Assembly (NCBI GenBank): GCA_023436395.1 | Contig: JAEZJJ010000033.1 | Location: 1 to 64,000 of the forward strand | DNA from: Bacillota bacterium | GTDB lineage: Bacteria > Bacillota > Clostridia > Lachnospirales > Cellulosilyticaceae | Direction: 5' to 3' | DNA: 64,000 nt | Part shown: positions 62,638 to 64,000 of the stretch, one piece after another | Layout: each line of letters opens with the position of its first letter | How positions within the stretch are numbered: position 1 is the first letter of the stretch | Made by a program: the position numbers and the translations under genes | The notes under the pieces: generated by a model | Seen by the model: the letters and a program-made list of their open reading frames with translations, nothing else | Databases searched by the model: none | Told to the model about the DNA's origin: nothing

Positions 62638-64000
62638 ATGCCTATTATTATGAAATACATTATGAAGTCAATGAGTGAAAAGAAACTAAGAACTTTCCTG
62701 ATTTTATTAGCTGTGATGCTATCGGGAGCATTATGCTTAACGTCCTTAGCAGTAACGGATTCTTTAGTAGAAATTTATGTGGCACAGATGAAAAAAGCAA
62801 CGGGAACGACGGAGGTCATTATTCGCGGCGGGGATAATTCCCCTAGCCAAGAAGTAAGTCTAACACCTGGTAAAGATCTTGAGGAGCAAGTAGAGTATAT
62901 GATTCCAGTATTAAATGCTGTAGCGACTTATGAGCAATCTAGCAAGAAAACAGATGAAATGGCCATTATGGGGATAGACCTTGAGGATTATTTGAAAGTG
63001 AACGAGCTTAAACTGATCAGTAAGCGGAGTGATATGCCTTTTGCAAGTAATCAAATCATTGTAAGTGAGCAAACAGCTAGTAAATATCAACTAGAAGTAG
63101 GAGATACACTAGATGTTCAGATCAAAGGGGTTAAAAGACGTTTAAGCCTTTTTGGCATTACCAGTAAGGTAGGGATATTTAGTGGTGAAGGAAGTAGGCC
63201 ACAAGTCCTTATGCCATTTAGTACCTTATCCAAGTATTTGGGAACACAACAAAAACCTACCTCTATATATATCAAAGGAAAAGATGGTGTATCTGTAGAA
63301 ACATTGCTTCAAGACTTTAAGGCTATTTATCCAAGATATGAAGTAGTAGAGCCTATTCCTATAGAAGATATTAAAACGATGTTGGGGATGTTTTCTACAA
63401 TGTTTATGATGATGACCCTTATTGTAACTATAATGAGTATTTTTATTGTTTACACCTCCTTTAAGGTTATTATGTTAGAGAAGATGCCTGTTATAGGGAC
63501 TTTTAGAAGTGTAGGTGCCAGTCAAAAAATGATGAAGAGGGTTCTTTTATTAGAAAGTACTTTTTATGGTGTATTAGGTGGTGTGGCATCATGGGGATTG
63601 GGTTTGATTATTTTAAAGTTGCTTCTAGGAATAGTGGCTGCAGCTGATGGCATTCAAAAGACTAAAATGGTTATTACACCCATGTATTTATTCCTATCAC
63701 TTATGCTTTGTATTCTGATTTGCTTAGCAAGTAGTTTGTTTCCTATTTTAAAGGTTTCTAAAGTGCCTATCAAAGAAATTGTACTTGGAACTAGTGAACC
63801 GGGAAGAAAAAGAAAACGAAGTAAGGAAATGAGAAGTATCATCCTAGTGTTATGCAGTATAGTAGCGATTAAGATTTTACCTGAAAGCATGCGTATTATA
63901 GCAGCAGACATTTGTGTGGTGTTGGCATTAATCGGAGTGATTGGTATTTTGCCTATTATTATTAGGTATTCCTCTCCTGTTATTGAGAAGTTTTTTGCGA
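62638..64000 (+). CDS. FtsX-family ABC transporter permease (runs off the window)
   Basis: At least 454 aa without a stop. GGGAGGATGTCAACA precedes the ATG. Membrane segment 1 (LRTFLILLAVMLSGALCL, about 17-34) is followed by a MacB-like periplasmic domain (IIVSEQTASKYQLEVGDTL, IFSGEGSRPQVLMP), then the FtsX trio (TMFMMMTLIVTIMSIFIVYT and following) with GTFRSVGASQKMMKRVLLLE. This suggests a two-half permease of the LolCE/MacB class. A partner ATPase is expected beyond the window. Export of lipoproteins or antimicrobial peptides is likely. Confidence 0.85.
   Translation, partial: MPIIMKYIMKSMSEKKLRTFLILLAVMLSGALCLTSLAVTDSLVEIYVAQMKKATGTTEVIIRGGDNSPSQEVSLTPGKDLEEQVEYMIPVLNAVATYEQSSKKTDEMAIMGIDLEDYLKVNELKLISKRSDMPFASNQIIVSEQTASKYQLEVGDTLDVQIKGVKRRLSLFGITSKVGIFSGEGSRPQVLMPFSTLSKYLGTQQKPTSIYIKGKDGVSVETLLQDFKAIYPRYEVVEPIPIEDIKTMLGMFSTMFMMMTLIVTIMSIFIVYTSFKVIMLEKMPVIGTFRSVGASQKMMKRVLLLESTFYGVLGGVASWGLGLIILKLLLGIVAAADGIQKTKMVITPMYLFLSLMLCILICLASSLFPILKVSKVPIKEIVLGTSEPGRKRKRSKEMRSIILVLCSIVAIKILPESMRIIAADICVVLALIGVIGILPIIIRYSSPVIEKFFA

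Noticed and set aside
1..64000. CRISPR arrays, tRNA and rRNA genes
   Set aside because: No regularly spaced short repeats, no cloverleaf or rRNA sequence seen apart from tmRNA.

Overview
The window is low-GC Gram-positive DNA. It has strong GGAGG ribosome binding sites, sigma-A type promoters, a CIRCE element, hprK, a PadR regulator and a tmRNA tag ending AIAA. These fit the class Clostridia, and a Lachnospirales-type organism is the best guess; this is inference, because no rRNA or tRNA gene is present. I see no CRISPR array, no intact transposase and no integrase.

Positions 1-5021 hold ssrA (tmRNA) and, directly after its 3' end, a very AT-rich five-part unit. It contains a STAS-like/GHKL ATPase protein, a STAS-like/degenerate phosphoribosyltransferase (PRTase) protein, an HD phosphohydrolase, a PRTase domain lying in the -1 frame after a run of ten A, and thyX. 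A degenerate copy of the tmRNA 3' end plus terminator follows at 4939-5021, and another lies at 12132-12214. The layout looks like successive insertions at the tmRNA gene. The 548-4907 unit is the best candidate for an undescribed (possibly defensive or nucleotide-signalling) system.

Positions 5022-31000 are accessory and partly decayed. They hold a berberine-bridge-type oxidase pseudogene, a two-component/ABC-2/DUF4097 lipoprotein module, a deaminase split by a frameshift, a UDP-glycosyltransferase followed by an FMN oxidase and a sugar isomerase, a PadR operon with a 45-bp operator, a chemoreceptor, a TetR/condensation-enzyme pair, and remnants of IS630, IS3 and a group II intron reverse transcriptase. 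Five same-strand copies of a repeat (here called R1, up to about 455 bp, ending in a terminator) punctuate this region. Pairing is conserved between copies despite sequence change, so R1 probably encodes a structured RNA.

Positions 31000-64000 look more like ordinary chromosome: NUDIX, ATP-grasp, MATE, FAD/Rieske oxidoreductase, EcsC, MerR-TipAS, a sugar-binding-protein/GGDEF fusion, small membrane proteins, a catalase-like protein, hprK with an Spx-like gene, CIRCE-controlled hsp20, a ClC exchanger, a repeat-protein/MoxR/vWA three-gene module, queG, a PH-domain protein, MscS, two more chemoreceptors (one paired with a FIST sensor), a YhgE/Pip protein and the start of an FtsX-type permease that leaves the window.
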